This document shows positions 1 to 6,517 of a stretch of 6,653 nt of DNA, in pieces. Made by a program: the position numbers and the translations under genes. Position 1 is the first letter of the stretch. Each line of letters opens with the position of its first letter. Below the pieces are notes generated by a model, which had not been told where the DNA came from, searched no databases, and saw nothing but the letters and a program-made list of their open reading frames with translations. The DNA is from Pseudomonadota bacterium (GTDB taxonomy: Bacteria; Desulfobacterota; Anaeroferrophillalia; Anaeroferrophillales; Tharpellaceae): assembly GCA_030641485.1 (NCBI GenBank), contig DAOWHJ010000069.1, positions 1 through 6,653 of the forward strand, written 5' to 3'.

Positions 1-1026
1 AAAGGCGTTGGGTTGAGTGGCGGAGAGCCGTTGCTTACTTTCGGTACTACCATTGATTTTCTGTCAAAAATAAAAAAAGAATTTGGAGCTTCGGTTTATG
101 TTTGGATGTACACCAACGGAACACTTCTAGATAAAGAAAAAACAATTAAATTAGCAGAATCTGGCTTGAATGAAATTCGCTTCGACCTAACTGCCACAGA
201 GTATAAAACTAAAAACTTGAAACTTGCCTTGGGGAAAATTCCAAACGTAACCGTTGAGATACCTGCAATTCCAGAAGACATAACACAGTTAAAAAACATG
301 GTTGTCGAACTTGACGGCCTTGGCGTAAACTATCTCAACCTCCACCAAATGAGGCTTACGCCCTATAATTTAAAAAATCTATTCAATCGGAATTATACTT
401 TTTTACATGGCCAGAAAATTACGGTTCTGGAATCGGAATTAACAGCACTAGAAATAATCAACTATGTTTTTCAACAGGAACTTAAATTAGCAGTTAATTA
501 TTGTTCCTTTCATTACAAAAACCACTACCAAACAACCGCCTTCCGCAAAAAAGTTGCCGCTTTTGTTTTTAATGGTCAGGAAGAAATCAACCAAAACGGT
601 TTTATTCGCATTCTCAGACTACAAGGAATTTCCATGCAACTTGAAGCATTGGAAAAGCAGTTGATCCGGTTGTCGTCCAAAGGGAATGGATGGCAGATTT
701 CACAAGATCAGGAGCAGATATTTCTTACAAAAAGCTTACTCCTTCAAATACAACTTGGCGAGGAACCTGTTTTTGTAGATTACAAGACAGCAAAAATCAA
801 TGAAAAGCCATTAGAGGAAGGGATCGAAATTACAATTTCCGGGTCGAAACACATTTTTGCAGAGAAAAAGACCAGCAGTGCCTCCATCAAAATCGACCCA
901 AAAGACCGGGAAAGTTTTTATGAACTTATGGAAGGTCGCCTACCAGATATTGTGATGGATTCAGAAGAACTTTTCAATATTGCGAAAAAGGAACTTCCAG
1001 CAGCAGGATTTATTGAATACTTTTAG
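1..1026 (+). CDS. Radical SAM protein, PFL-activase-like, 5' end outside window
   Basis: The reading frame is open from base 1, so this is the C-terminal 341 residues of a longer protein; the TTG at 13 lies inside a core motif and is not a start. Visible are the radical SAM SAM-binding motif GGEP (residues 7-10), YTNG (37-40, beta-3 region) and IRFDL (59-63), the usual order along a partial TIM barrel. The cluster motif CxxxCxxC must lie upstream, because the only cysteine seen is Cys168 in the segment NYCSFHYKNHYQ. Sequence flavour resembles the uncharacterised family related to pyruvate formate-lyase activating enzyme (COG2108-like). Radical SAM enzymes cleave SAM with a [4Fe-4S] cluster to make a 5'-deoxyadenosyl radical; substrate is unknown here. 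The tail beyond about residue 190 has no motif I recognise. It ends in TAG and its neighbours do not suggest a pathway. The superfamily call is firm, the subfamily call is not. Confidence 0.85.
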   Translation, partial: KGVGLSGGEPLLTFGTTIDFLSKIKKEFGASVYVWMYTNGTLLDKEKTIKLAESGLNEIRFDLTATEYKTKNLKLALGKIPNVTVEIPAIPEDITQLKNMVVELDGLGVNYLNLHQMRLTPYNLKNLFNRNYTFLHGQKITVLESELTALEIINYVFQQELKLAVNYCSFHYKNHYQTTAFRKKVAAFVFNGQEEINQNGFIRILRLQGISMQLEALEKQLIRLSSKGNGWQISQDQEQIFLTKSLLLQIQLGEEPVFVDYKTAKINEKPLEEGIEITISGSKHIFAEKKTSSASIKIDPKDRESFYELMEGRLPDIVMDSEELFNIAKKELPAAGFIEYF

Positions 1027-1120
1027 CTATAGTCATAGCAATATATAGTAAAAGTATATCCTGAAAAGTATATATCTTGAGGGATCGGCGAATCGGAGTC
1101 GGATCACGCTAACCATTTGA

Positions 1121-1309
1121 ATTCACAGAGAACATGCAAAGAAAAGAGTATCTCAAGGAGGTCATAATATCCCTGAACTCGATATCAGACGCCGATTTGA
1201 AAGAAGTTGGATTAATTTTCAAGAAATATACAAATCTTTAGCTGATTCATTGATTATTTTTGACACTTCTGCAAATCGACCGGTTATTATAGATGACTCG
1301 GAGAATTAA
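1121..1309 (+). pseudogene. Zeta-toxin-like P-loop ATPase, C-terminal remnant
   Basis: The frame from the stop at 1118-1120 to TAA at 1307-1309 has no ATG, GTG or TTG before the conserved part. From about 1133 it reads KKRVSQGGHNIPELDIRRRF, then ERSWINFQEIYKSLADS and IIFDTSANRPVII. This matches, from memory, the C-terminal signature of the predicted ABC-type ATPase/zeta toxin family (COG4185, Pfam zeta_toxin): RV..GGHxIPexxIrRRf, NF..iYkplaDsW, yDNSg..p.li. The N-terminal Walker A and catalytic part, roughly 130 residues in the family, is absent. Only 94 bp separate the remnant from the radical SAM stop, so the missing part cannot be encoded here. No internal frameshift is seen, which suggests a 5' deletion or rearrangement. 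Intact relatives phosphorylate UDP-activated sugars or similar small substrates; this piece should be inactive. Small hairpin GCTAT-AGTC-ATAGC (1026-1039) and a 10-bp direct repeat AAAAGTATAT (1050-1059, 1064-1073) lie between the two genes. Confidence 0.72.
1260..1290 (+). promoter_or_regulatory. Candidate internal promoter before the 59-aa gene
   Basis: A perfect -35 TTGACA (1260-1265) and a 5/6 -10 TATTAT (1285-1290) lie inside the toxin remnant, separated by 19 bp, which is longer than the usual 17. Transcription would begin near 1297, just ahead of the 1312 start codon. If real, it would let the small downstream gene be expressed although the toxin 5' end is lost. A+T-rich DNA yields such matches by chance. 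Confidence 0.3.
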
Positions 1310-1311
1310 CA

Positions 1312-1491
1312 ATGAAAAAACATAATAAATATGCAGTTCGAGGATTGCAAGCCTTGGAAAGAGCCGCAAAAAAAGTTGCGGGAAATGCCAGAAAAAACAA
1401 AAATAAAATTCCAATTTGGGAGAATGGTTCTATGAAATTCAAGATTCCCAGTATAATCACCGACCAATTGGGTAAACCCGACCGCAAATAA
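1312..1491 (+). CDS. Small basic protein, putative partner (antitoxin-like) of the zeta-type ATPase
   Basis: This 59-codon gene starts with ATG three bases after the toxin-remnant stop. It has a GGAG ribosome site at 1300-1303 with 8-base spacing and ends at TAA 1489-1491. The spacing is that of a two-gene operon. The N-terminal half (residues 8-31) is a Lys/Arg/Ala-rich helix-like stretch, AVRGLQALERAAKKVAGNAR; the C-terminal half has IPIWENGSMKFKIP. From memory, small proteins with an RAAkkva helix followed by a [IV]-W-x-[DN]-G strand sit next to zeta-like ATPases and are taken as their antitoxins. That link is inference from position and pattern. There is no signal peptide, membrane segment or cysteine. 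The frame is intact although the toxin is broken, so it may be an orphan immunity gene or simply not yet decayed. The opposite-strand frame over 1287-1487 is its shadow. Confidence 0.6.
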   Translation: MKKHNKYAVRGLQALERAAKKVAGNARKNKNKIPIWENGSMKFKIPSIITDQLGKPDRK

Positions 1492-1545
1492 CAGCCCGTT
1501 TTTGTTCGTGCATCACGGCGCGGCGGCTGATGCAGGTCGTTAGAG
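1486..1545 (+). other. Candidate integron attC-like site or plain hairpin
   Basis: TAAC (1489-1492), overlapping the stop of the 59-codon gene, and CGTTAG (1538-1543) bound a segment with a perfect 7-bp stem TGCATCA/TGATGCA (1509-1515, 1528-1534) around a 12-base G+C-rich loop. attC sites of integron cassettes begin with RYYYAAC, end with GTTRRRY, fold into a hairpin and sit right after a cassette gene, so order, length (60 bp) and position fit. Against it, the outer boxes match only partly (AAATAAC, GTTAGAG) and the spacers are unequal (16 and 4 bases). There is no T-run, so it is not an ordinary intrinsic terminator. Confidence 0.2.
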
Positions 1546-1576
1546 TGTCACATAACGAACATTTGAGGTAATCACT

Positions 1577-2728
1577 TTGCAAGACAGCAATTTCTCCCGT
1601 AAAGCGGCAGGTTTGAAGCCATTTATGGCTATGGATATCTTGGAACGGGCTCAGGAGTTAGAGCGTGAGGGGCGTTCAATTATCCATCTGGCAGTGGGTG
1701 AGCCCGATTTTCCGACCCCTGAAACAATAAAGGAATCCGCCATCAAAGCCCTGCAAGCTGACAAGACCCACTACACCCACAGCCTGGGAACCTATGAGTT
1801 ACGGCAGACAATTGCTGATTACTACCTGAAACGCTACCTGGTCAAAATCAGTCCTGAACAGATTCTCGTCACCTCCGGCACCTCTCCGGCCTTGATGCTG
1901 GCCTGCGCCGCCCTGCTCAACCCCGGCGACAGGGTTATGGTCAGCGACCCCGGCTATGCCTGTTACGGCAATTTCATCTCCTACTGTGACGGCACCCCGC
2001 AATTTATCAAAGTCTACGAGGATAACGGTTTTCAATACGAACCCCAAACCTTGAAAAAGAGTATATCACCGCAAACCAAAGCGATCCTGATCAATTCACC
2101 AGCCAACCCGACCGGCAATCTCCTTGAGACCCAACGTATGCGGGAACTGGCCGCCTTAGGCCTGCCTATTCTATCTGATGAGATATACCACGGCCTGGTT
2201 TACGAGGGTAAGGAACATTCAATCTTAGAGTTCACGGATAACGCCTTTGTCTTCAATGGTTTTTCCAAGCTCTATGCTATGACCGGCTGGCGTTTGGGCT
2301 ACCTTATAGCGCCGCCTCGTTTTATGCGAACCCTGCAGACCCTGCAGCAAAACTTTATGATCTCAGCCAGCCACTTTGGTCAGGAAGCCGCGATTACGGC
2401 TCTGACTTCAGCCGAGGTCGCCAAAGATCTCGAAAAAATGCGCCAGATCTATGATGAACGCCGCCGCTTCATGCTGCAACGGGTTCGCGAGATCGGTTTG
2501 CGAGTCGCAATCCCGCCAACCGGGGCCTTTTACATTTTTGCCAATGCTAAAAAGTTTACCACCGACTCCTATAACTTCGCCTTTGAGATCCTCGAAAAAA
2601 CCGGGGTCGGCATTACTCCGGGAATAGATTTTGGCAAAAACGGAGAAGGTTTCTTACGTTTCTCCTATGCCAACTCACTGGACAATATCGCCGAAGGAAT
2701 GAACCGGTTAGAGCGTTTTTTTAAGTAA
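1577..2728 (+). CDS. Class I/II pyridoxal-phosphate aminotransferase (aspartate aminotransferase-like)
   Basis: This cytosolic 383-residue enzyme has the normal length for fold-type I aminotransferases of the COG0436 group, which move amino groups between amino acids and 2-oxo acids such as 2-oxoglutarate. Signatures appear in order: VGEPDFPTP (40-48, substrate-binding N-terminal strand), TSGTSPAL (99-106, phosphate-binding turn), NSPANPTG (173-180), SDEIYHGLVY (200-209, Asp201 for the pyridine nitrogen, Tyr204 for O3'), FNGFSKLYAMTGWRLGY (226-242, Schiff-base Lys231 and Arg239), and FLRFSYANS (359-367) with Arg361, the expected alpha-carboxylate anchor. No key residue is missing. The start is TTG at 1577 with GAGG at 1565-1568 and 8-base spacing. 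It stands alone on this strand; the 85 bp upstream show no clear promoter. Substrate choice (aspartate, alanine, tyrosine or another) cannot be read reliably from sequence alone. Confidence 0.93.
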   Translation: MQDSNFSRKAAGLKPFMAMDILERAQELEREGRSIIHLAVGEPDFPTPETIKESAIKALQADKTHYTHSLGTYELRQTIADYYLKRYLVKISPEQILVTSGTSPALMLACAALLNPGDRVMVSDPGYACYGNFISYCDGTPQFIKVYEDNGFQYEPQTLKKSISPQTKAILINSPANPTGNLLETQRMRELAALGLPILSDEIYHGLVYEGKEHSILEFTDNAFVFNGFSKLYAMTGWRLGYLIAPPRFMRTLQTLQQNFMISASHFGQEAAITALTSAEVAKDLEKMRQIYDERRRFMLQRVREIGLRVAIPPTGAFYIFANAKKFTTDSYNFAFEILEKTGVGITPGIDFGKNGEGFLRFSYANSLDNIAEGMNRLERFFK

Positions 2729-2733
2729 GTTCA

Positions 2734-4482
2734 TTACTTCTGCGGCAGAGGAAATGCCAGCAGATAGGTGTTGCCTGACAGTTTCAAAAGATCATCACCG
2801 CGTTTGACCATGGCGCAAATTAGTTCATCGTTGACAATCTGCATGCCCTGCACCGGACCATCGATGACCCCAGTCACCTTCTGTACGTCAAAACCTCTGC
2901 CGCTGTGTCGGATCATCTTAACATGTCCTTTGTTAAGAAAACCGTACTCACCAAAAGAGGTCGACATAGCGGATTCATTATCGATCACAAGAATTTCTTT
3001 AACCCCGTCACCATCGAGGTCATAGATTCGCAACGGCGTACAGATCTGCCGTTTTTCGGTGTAGCTTATACGCTCGGTACCAACCTCATACTGAACATCG
3101 TGCAGTGACCCGGCCAGACGCTCGTCACTGAGCCACAAACGCTTACCGCCCTGGTAAATCTCAAGAAAGTTGTTTTTGTTAATAAAACATAGCTCTTTGA
3201 TCTGGTCATTATTAATATCGCCATAGACGGCACCCGGCAGGGCAAAACCCATCGGTACGGAGAATTTACCCGTCGAAGCAACCTCCCCATTATTAAATTT
3301 AAGTCGTGAAACCGAATCGTTAAAAAGCTCCTCCTCGGCAAAACCCTGACCAACAAAATAGACCCCCTTGTCGGCCACTGACCTGCCGCCCAGAAGACCC
3401 ATGACAAAAGGGATGTTATCTGCAATAATCCGATATTTACCCTTCTTTTTTGCGATCACAAAAGAGGAGAAACCATCTTCGGTGTCATTAAAGGTATTGA
3501 CCAAAATCTCATCCCGGCGATCGCCGGTAATATCACCAATCTGAATATTGACAATGCTGCCCCATCTGTCAAAATAATAACGGTAACAGTACTTTAAACC
3601 CCGCTCGGTAATCTGATAAACAAAAATCTTTTCGCCATCAGTAAAAACCATCTCGGGAGTCCCGTCATTATCGAGATCCCCGACATCCATTCCCTTAACT
3701 ACCAAATTCACTTTGGCCACCTGACGGTATTTGGTCAAAATTGCCTTGCCCGTAGCGGTCGTCGAGAGTCCATATTTATCTTTACCAGGAGAACCTCCGA
3801 CACTAGAATCCGTCAAGCTATTCCGACCTGAAAATTGAGCTGCATTCCAGGCCGCAACCAGCTCCTGGTCACCATTATAGAAGGTCAGGTTACGCCCTTC
3901 ATTAACAACATAGAGATCATACCCCATCGCCCCCGGTCCGCCGGGCCGCCGCAAAGCCTGACGATGCCTCAGACCAACGCCGTAATCGGCCCAATCGAGC
4001 TGAGGAAGATCCTCACGTATCCGGGAAAAGAGCTCAACACCATTACCATTAAGGTCGATAAAAAGAGCCGCCATTGAGGCAAAACGCTTGACCAGCGAGC
4101 CACGCCTCAACGGCACTCGAAGATAGCGATTAAGAGGACGGCAGATAGCATAATCAGCCTCAACCCGCATTACCTTCAGGGTTGCCGTAAGCCTTTCCTG
4201 AACCCCCATCGGGCGGCCGGTTACCGGATGAATCAGAGACGGACCCGGCTGCAAAACGGCAAATAGATCACCTACAGCAACCCCTTTTTTGTGACCGCAA
4301 TCAAGCACGATCCCTTGGGGCCCGTTTTGTACCAAGTAACCGGATAAAGGTTGAAAACGAGTCATGTGATCAGCGGCAACAGCCGGCAATGAAACCACCA
4401 ACAAAGTTATAACCACAAAACAGAAACTAACCAGTACACTCGACTTACACAACTTGTATTTACTCTTCAACACTTCCCCCAC
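2734..4482 (-). CDS. Exported FG-GAP/VCBS repeat protein with FlgT-C-like N-terminal domain
   Basis: The 582-residue product begins with a signal peptide: Lys-rich n-region, hydrophobic stretch 16-32, likely cut at AVA-A near 36. There is no lipobox. Residues about 46-115 (GYLVQNGPQGIVLDCG, KKGVAVGDLFAVLQPG, HPVTGRPMGVQE) resemble the C-terminal domain of flagellar assembly protein FlgT, a small beta domain also found in other envelope proteins. Then come FG-GAP loops of the calcium-binding type: FIDLNGNGVE (141-150, lone), DLDNDGTPE (269-277), IGDITGDRRDE (315-325), YGDINNDQIKE (420-430) and YDLDGDGVKE (487-496). These suggest a partial beta-propeller of integrin type, probably periplasmic or surface-located and acting in binding rather than catalysis. 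The annotated start is GTG at 4482. A run GGGGG (4480-4476) would serve better as ribosome site for TTG at 4470-4468, giving MKSKYKLCKSS. Function is unknown. Confidence 0.85.
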   Translation of the reverse strand: MGEVLKSKYKLCKSSVLVSFCFVVITLLVVSLPAVAADHMTRFQPLSGYLVQNGPQGIVLDCGHKKGVAVGDLFAVLQPGPSLIHPVTGRPMGVQERLTATLKVMRVEADYAICRPLNRYLRVPLRRGSLVKRFASMAALFIDLNGNGVELFSRIREDLPQLDWADYGVGLRHRQALRRPGGPGAMGYDLYVVNEGRNLTFYNGDQELVAAWNAAQFSGRNSLTDSSVGGSPGKDKYGLSTTATGKAILTKYRQVAKVNLVVKGMDVGDLDNDGTPEMVFTDGEKIFVYQITERGLKYCYRYYFDRWGSIVNIQIGDITGDRRDEILVNTFNDTEDGFSSFVIAKKKGKYRIIADNIPFVMGLLGGRSVADKGVYFVGQGFAEEELFNDSVSRLKFNNGEVASTGKFSVPMGFALPGAVYGDINNDQIKELCFINKNNFLEIYQGGKRLWLSDERLAGSLHDVQYEVGTERISYTEKRQICTPLRIYDLDGDGVKEILVIDNESAMSTSFGEYGFLNKGHVKMIRHSGRGFDVQKVTGVIDGPVQGMQIVNDELICAMVKRGDDLLKLSGNTYLLAFPLPQK

Positions 4483-4557
4483 AATTTAAACACCAACCCC
4501 GGCAAACTGAAATTATAAATTTATTCACATCTTTGTTGCCACCGCAAACTCGGATAC

Positions 4558-4586
4558 CATATAGTCTTTTTACTATTATACCTCAA
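4558..4586 (-). promoter_or_regulatory. Candidate sigma-70 promoter for the FG-GAP protein gene
   Basis: Reading the minus strand, TTGAGG (4586-4581) and TATATG (4563-4558) are separated by exactly 17 bases, about 75 bp ahead of the start codon. A separate TATAAT lies within the spacer on the same strand. The porin terminator just upstream makes an own promoter likely, but this exact site is only a pattern match. Confidence 0.35.
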
Positions 4587-4597
4587 GTAAAAAGCAC

Positions 4598-4631
4598 AAA
4601 AAAAGGGGAAGCGATAAACCGCTTCCCCTTT
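4598..4631 (-). terminator. Rho-independent terminator of the porin-like gene
   Basis: A perfect 12-bp stem (AAAGGGGAAGCG at 4602-4613 and CGCTTCCCCTTT at 4620-4631) encloses a 6-base loop. On the minus strand the second arm runs straight into seven or more T residues (4604-4598). It begins 26 bases past the porin stop codon. It closes that transcript before the next minus-strand gene, so the two envelope genes are probably separate units. On the plus strand no T-run follows the stem. Confidence 0.93.
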
Positions 4632-4657
4632 AAGCACTCTTTCAGGAATAAATCCCT

Positions 4658-6121
4658 TTAGAATTTATAACGAACCCGCATGGTGCTAACGAAAATATCT
4701 TCATCGCTGTCACCGTCCATACTGCTATACATTGTCGGGTCGTCACGATTGTCTCTCTCGAAGAAATCCATTGCGTCACCGGCAAAGAGATAACCGGCAT
4801 TGATAGCAAATTCGAGATTGTCATAGAGTTTGTATTTCAGATAAGCATCAAATTCGATACCGACTTCGTCATCACTATGCTTTTCCAAGGTCTCAGGATT
4901 GATATACTCAATATCTTCAGCAGTCATCATGTACATGGCCGAACATCCAACCTGCAACTTCTTGCTGGCTTTATAATCGAAAGCCAATTTGTTCATAATG
5001 AAACCCTTATCGAGCAGATAATTTTTCTCTGTAAAGTAGTCATCATCAGTGAAACCACCCTCGAAGATACAGATGTTGTCCATCCGATCAATATCAACCG
5101 CAAGGAAAGCGTCGAAATCACTATCATCACCGTCATCATCACCGGAAGAGTACCAGAAGGTATAGGTAAATTTCATTTTATCAATCTTCATGCCTACGTC
5201 AAAGTGGGCAAACCAAGCACTGACATCGAAATCTTCGTCAATTGCACCTTCATAGTAATTCGTCAAGGTACCATAACTTTCACTGAAGTTGGCTCCATCA
5301 ATACTACCATCTTGATACATCAGATCCCAGTTGACAAAGATATTACCAAAGTTGGCTTTACCATCAGTACCGATGGTAAAAAGGTCTAGTTCATACTTGT
5401 TGGCAAATTTTTTGACTTCATAGTTCTGGGAAGTAATGGTGCTGGTGGCGGGACCATCTTCATCCGGATCGCCAGTCATGTAACAACCAAAGACCCCAGC
5501 TTGAACACCATCGACAGGCTTGAAATTAACCCGAGCATAGAAAGCATCAAGATCTTCGACATCATCATCGGAATCTTTAGTCTCATCGCGTACCGGACGT
5601 AACCAGGCAAAGTTCAGGTTAACCGAACCGACGGCGATATCAGAGGTCACGCCCATTATCGTTTCAGCCCAGAAGAATGAGTTGACCTTAAAAGGTTGCA
5701 GACCCATGCGGATGCGAGCTTTTTCACAGGCCCAAGGAAGTTGAAAGTCAGTGTAGAGCCAGCGCGTTTCAACATTGATGGTATCACCCGAGTAACCACC
5801 ACCGGTGCTGGCCCCTTCGCCATCGGCAGCTTTAGGCTTACCAAACTCCAAAGCCCCAACTTCAAACGCCCAGACACCTTTAACTTTACCGTCGTTAGTG
5901 GTAGCATCAAACCACATCCGATACTTGGCTTCGCCCCAGGTCTCACCTGAGGTTCCATCTCTCAAAACACCACTTTCACCGTCGAGCCAGTCGTTATGAT
6001 CCGTGTAAACCATAAAACGGTTATTAAAATCACCTCTGATCTTGACGTCAGCAGCAAATGCCGGGATGGCTACAGCCACCATCAACAAAACCGCCAGAAC
6101 AATTCCCATTCTCCTAATCAT
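4658..6121 (-). CDS. Porin-like outer-membrane beta-barrel protein, Asp-rich
   Basis: The 487-residue product starts at ATG 6121-6119, set by AGGAGG (6133-6128) with a 6-base spacer. The frame runs 19 codons further upstream, but that would bury the ribosome site and the signal peptide. Signal peptide: Arg-rich start, hydrophobic core 6-19, cut AFA-AD after residue 23. The mature part shows alternating amphipathic strands throughout, such as KIRGDFNNRFMVY, AKYRMWFDAT and RIRMGLQPF, and ends FVSTMRVRYKF with the terminal Phe recognised by the BAM machinery. The order near GLQPF...VNSFFW and NFAWLRP recalls the homotrimeric porins of sulfate reducers, so a general diffusion channel is the best guess. 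Loops are strikingly acidic: residues 179-192, 218-222, 328-337, 359-361 and 469-475 carry runs of Asp/Glu. Four cysteines (132, 213, 351, 393) are unusual for an outer-membrane barrel. It is monocistronic, with its own terminator. Plus-strand frames at 4877-5389, 5696-5950 and 5805-5999 are shadows. Confidence 0.88.
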   Translation of the reverse strand: MIRRMGIVLAVLLMVAVAIPAFAADVKIRGDFNNRFMVYTDHNDWLDGESGVLRDGTSGETWGEAKYRMWFDATTNDGKVKGVWAFEVGALEFGKPKAADGEGASTGGGYSGDTINVETRWLYTDFQLPWACEKARIRMGLQPFKVNSFFWAETIMGVTSDIAVGSVNLNFAWLRPVRDETKDSDDDVEDLDAFYARVNFKPVDGVQAGVFGCYMTGDPDEDGPATSTITSQNYEVKKFANKYELDLFTIGTDGKANFGNIFVNWDLMYQDGSIDGANFSESYGTLTNYYEGAIDEDFDVSAWFAHFDVGMKIDKMKFTYTFWYSSGDDDGDDSDFDAFLAVDIDRMDNICIFEGGFTDDDYFTEKNYLLDKGFIMNKLAFDYKASKKLQVGCSAMYMMTAEDIEYINPETLEKHSDDEVGIEFDAYLKYKLYDNLEFAINAGYLFAGDAMDFFERDNRDDPTMYSSMDGDSDEDIFVSTMRVRYKF

Positions 6122-6127
6122 TTTTTT

Positions 6128-6133
6128 CCTCCT
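6128..6133 (-). promoter_or_regulatory. Ribosome binding site AGGAGG deciding the porin start
   Basis: A full AGGAGG lies 6 bases before the ATG at 6121. It chooses this codon over the in-frame ATG at 6178 and gives a normal signal peptide. A strong site fits an abundant outer-membrane protein. Confidence 0.92.
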
Positions 6134-6264
6134 GTAAAAAGATTGAACTTCAAGAACTTGTAAAACAAAATCAATCAAACTAACTAATGTTAAGGGAGGA
6201 CAAAGAGCTCTCTATTAAAAGTGCTAAAAAACTCACCTCACCCACCTAAGCAGACAACATATGT

Positions 6265-6293
6265 CTATTAACAAATTTTAATTTACATTGCAA
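6265..6293 (-). promoter_or_regulatory. Candidate promoter of the porin gene
   Basis: On the minus strand TTGCAA (6293-6288) and TAATAG (6270-6265) are 17 bases apart, implying a leader of about 140 bases. Both hexamers are imperfect (4/6 and 3/6), so this is only the best spaced pair I found in an A+T-rich stretch. Confidence 0.22.
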
Positions 6294-6517
6294 GGGGAAA
6301 ATACATAAATCCATATTTTGTTATCATAAATATCCATCCGCATAAATATCGGCTTAATTGCAGGAGGCAAACCCCAAACCGGCTCTTGATAACAAAGTCT
6401 TTAGACAATTGCTTTTTTTTTTAAAAAAAGCTAAATAAAGCTGCTACACAGGGCGTCGAACTTTGCTTCGCCCTCACTAATGGTGTCAAATCTTGACAAA
6501 TGGCGGGTTTAAACTTT

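Noticed and set aside
1134..1241. 35-codon plus-strand frame starting ATG at 1134
   Set aside because: It is out of frame with the zeta-toxin similarity in the same bases, which is far more convincing.
3066..3425. 119-codon minus-strand frame inside the FG-GAP gene
   Set aside because: It overlaps the FG-GAP gene in another frame, which carries clear repeat motifs.
4877..5389. 170-codon plus-strand frame antisense to the porin
   Set aside because: It has no ribosome site and no recognisable protein features, and arises as a complement of the Asp- and strand-rich porin codons.
6122..6178. Upstream extension of the porin to ATG 6178
   Set aside because: The 19 extra residues would precede the signal peptide and the AGGAGG site lies between; the 6121 start is better.
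6411..6431. T10A7 tract with GC ends as a terminator
   Set aside because: The stem would be almost all A-T pairs with no G+C core and no following T-run.
6451..6473. GGGCG/CGCCC hairpin as an intrinsic terminator
   Set aside because: The stem is only 5 bp and no T-run follows on either strand.
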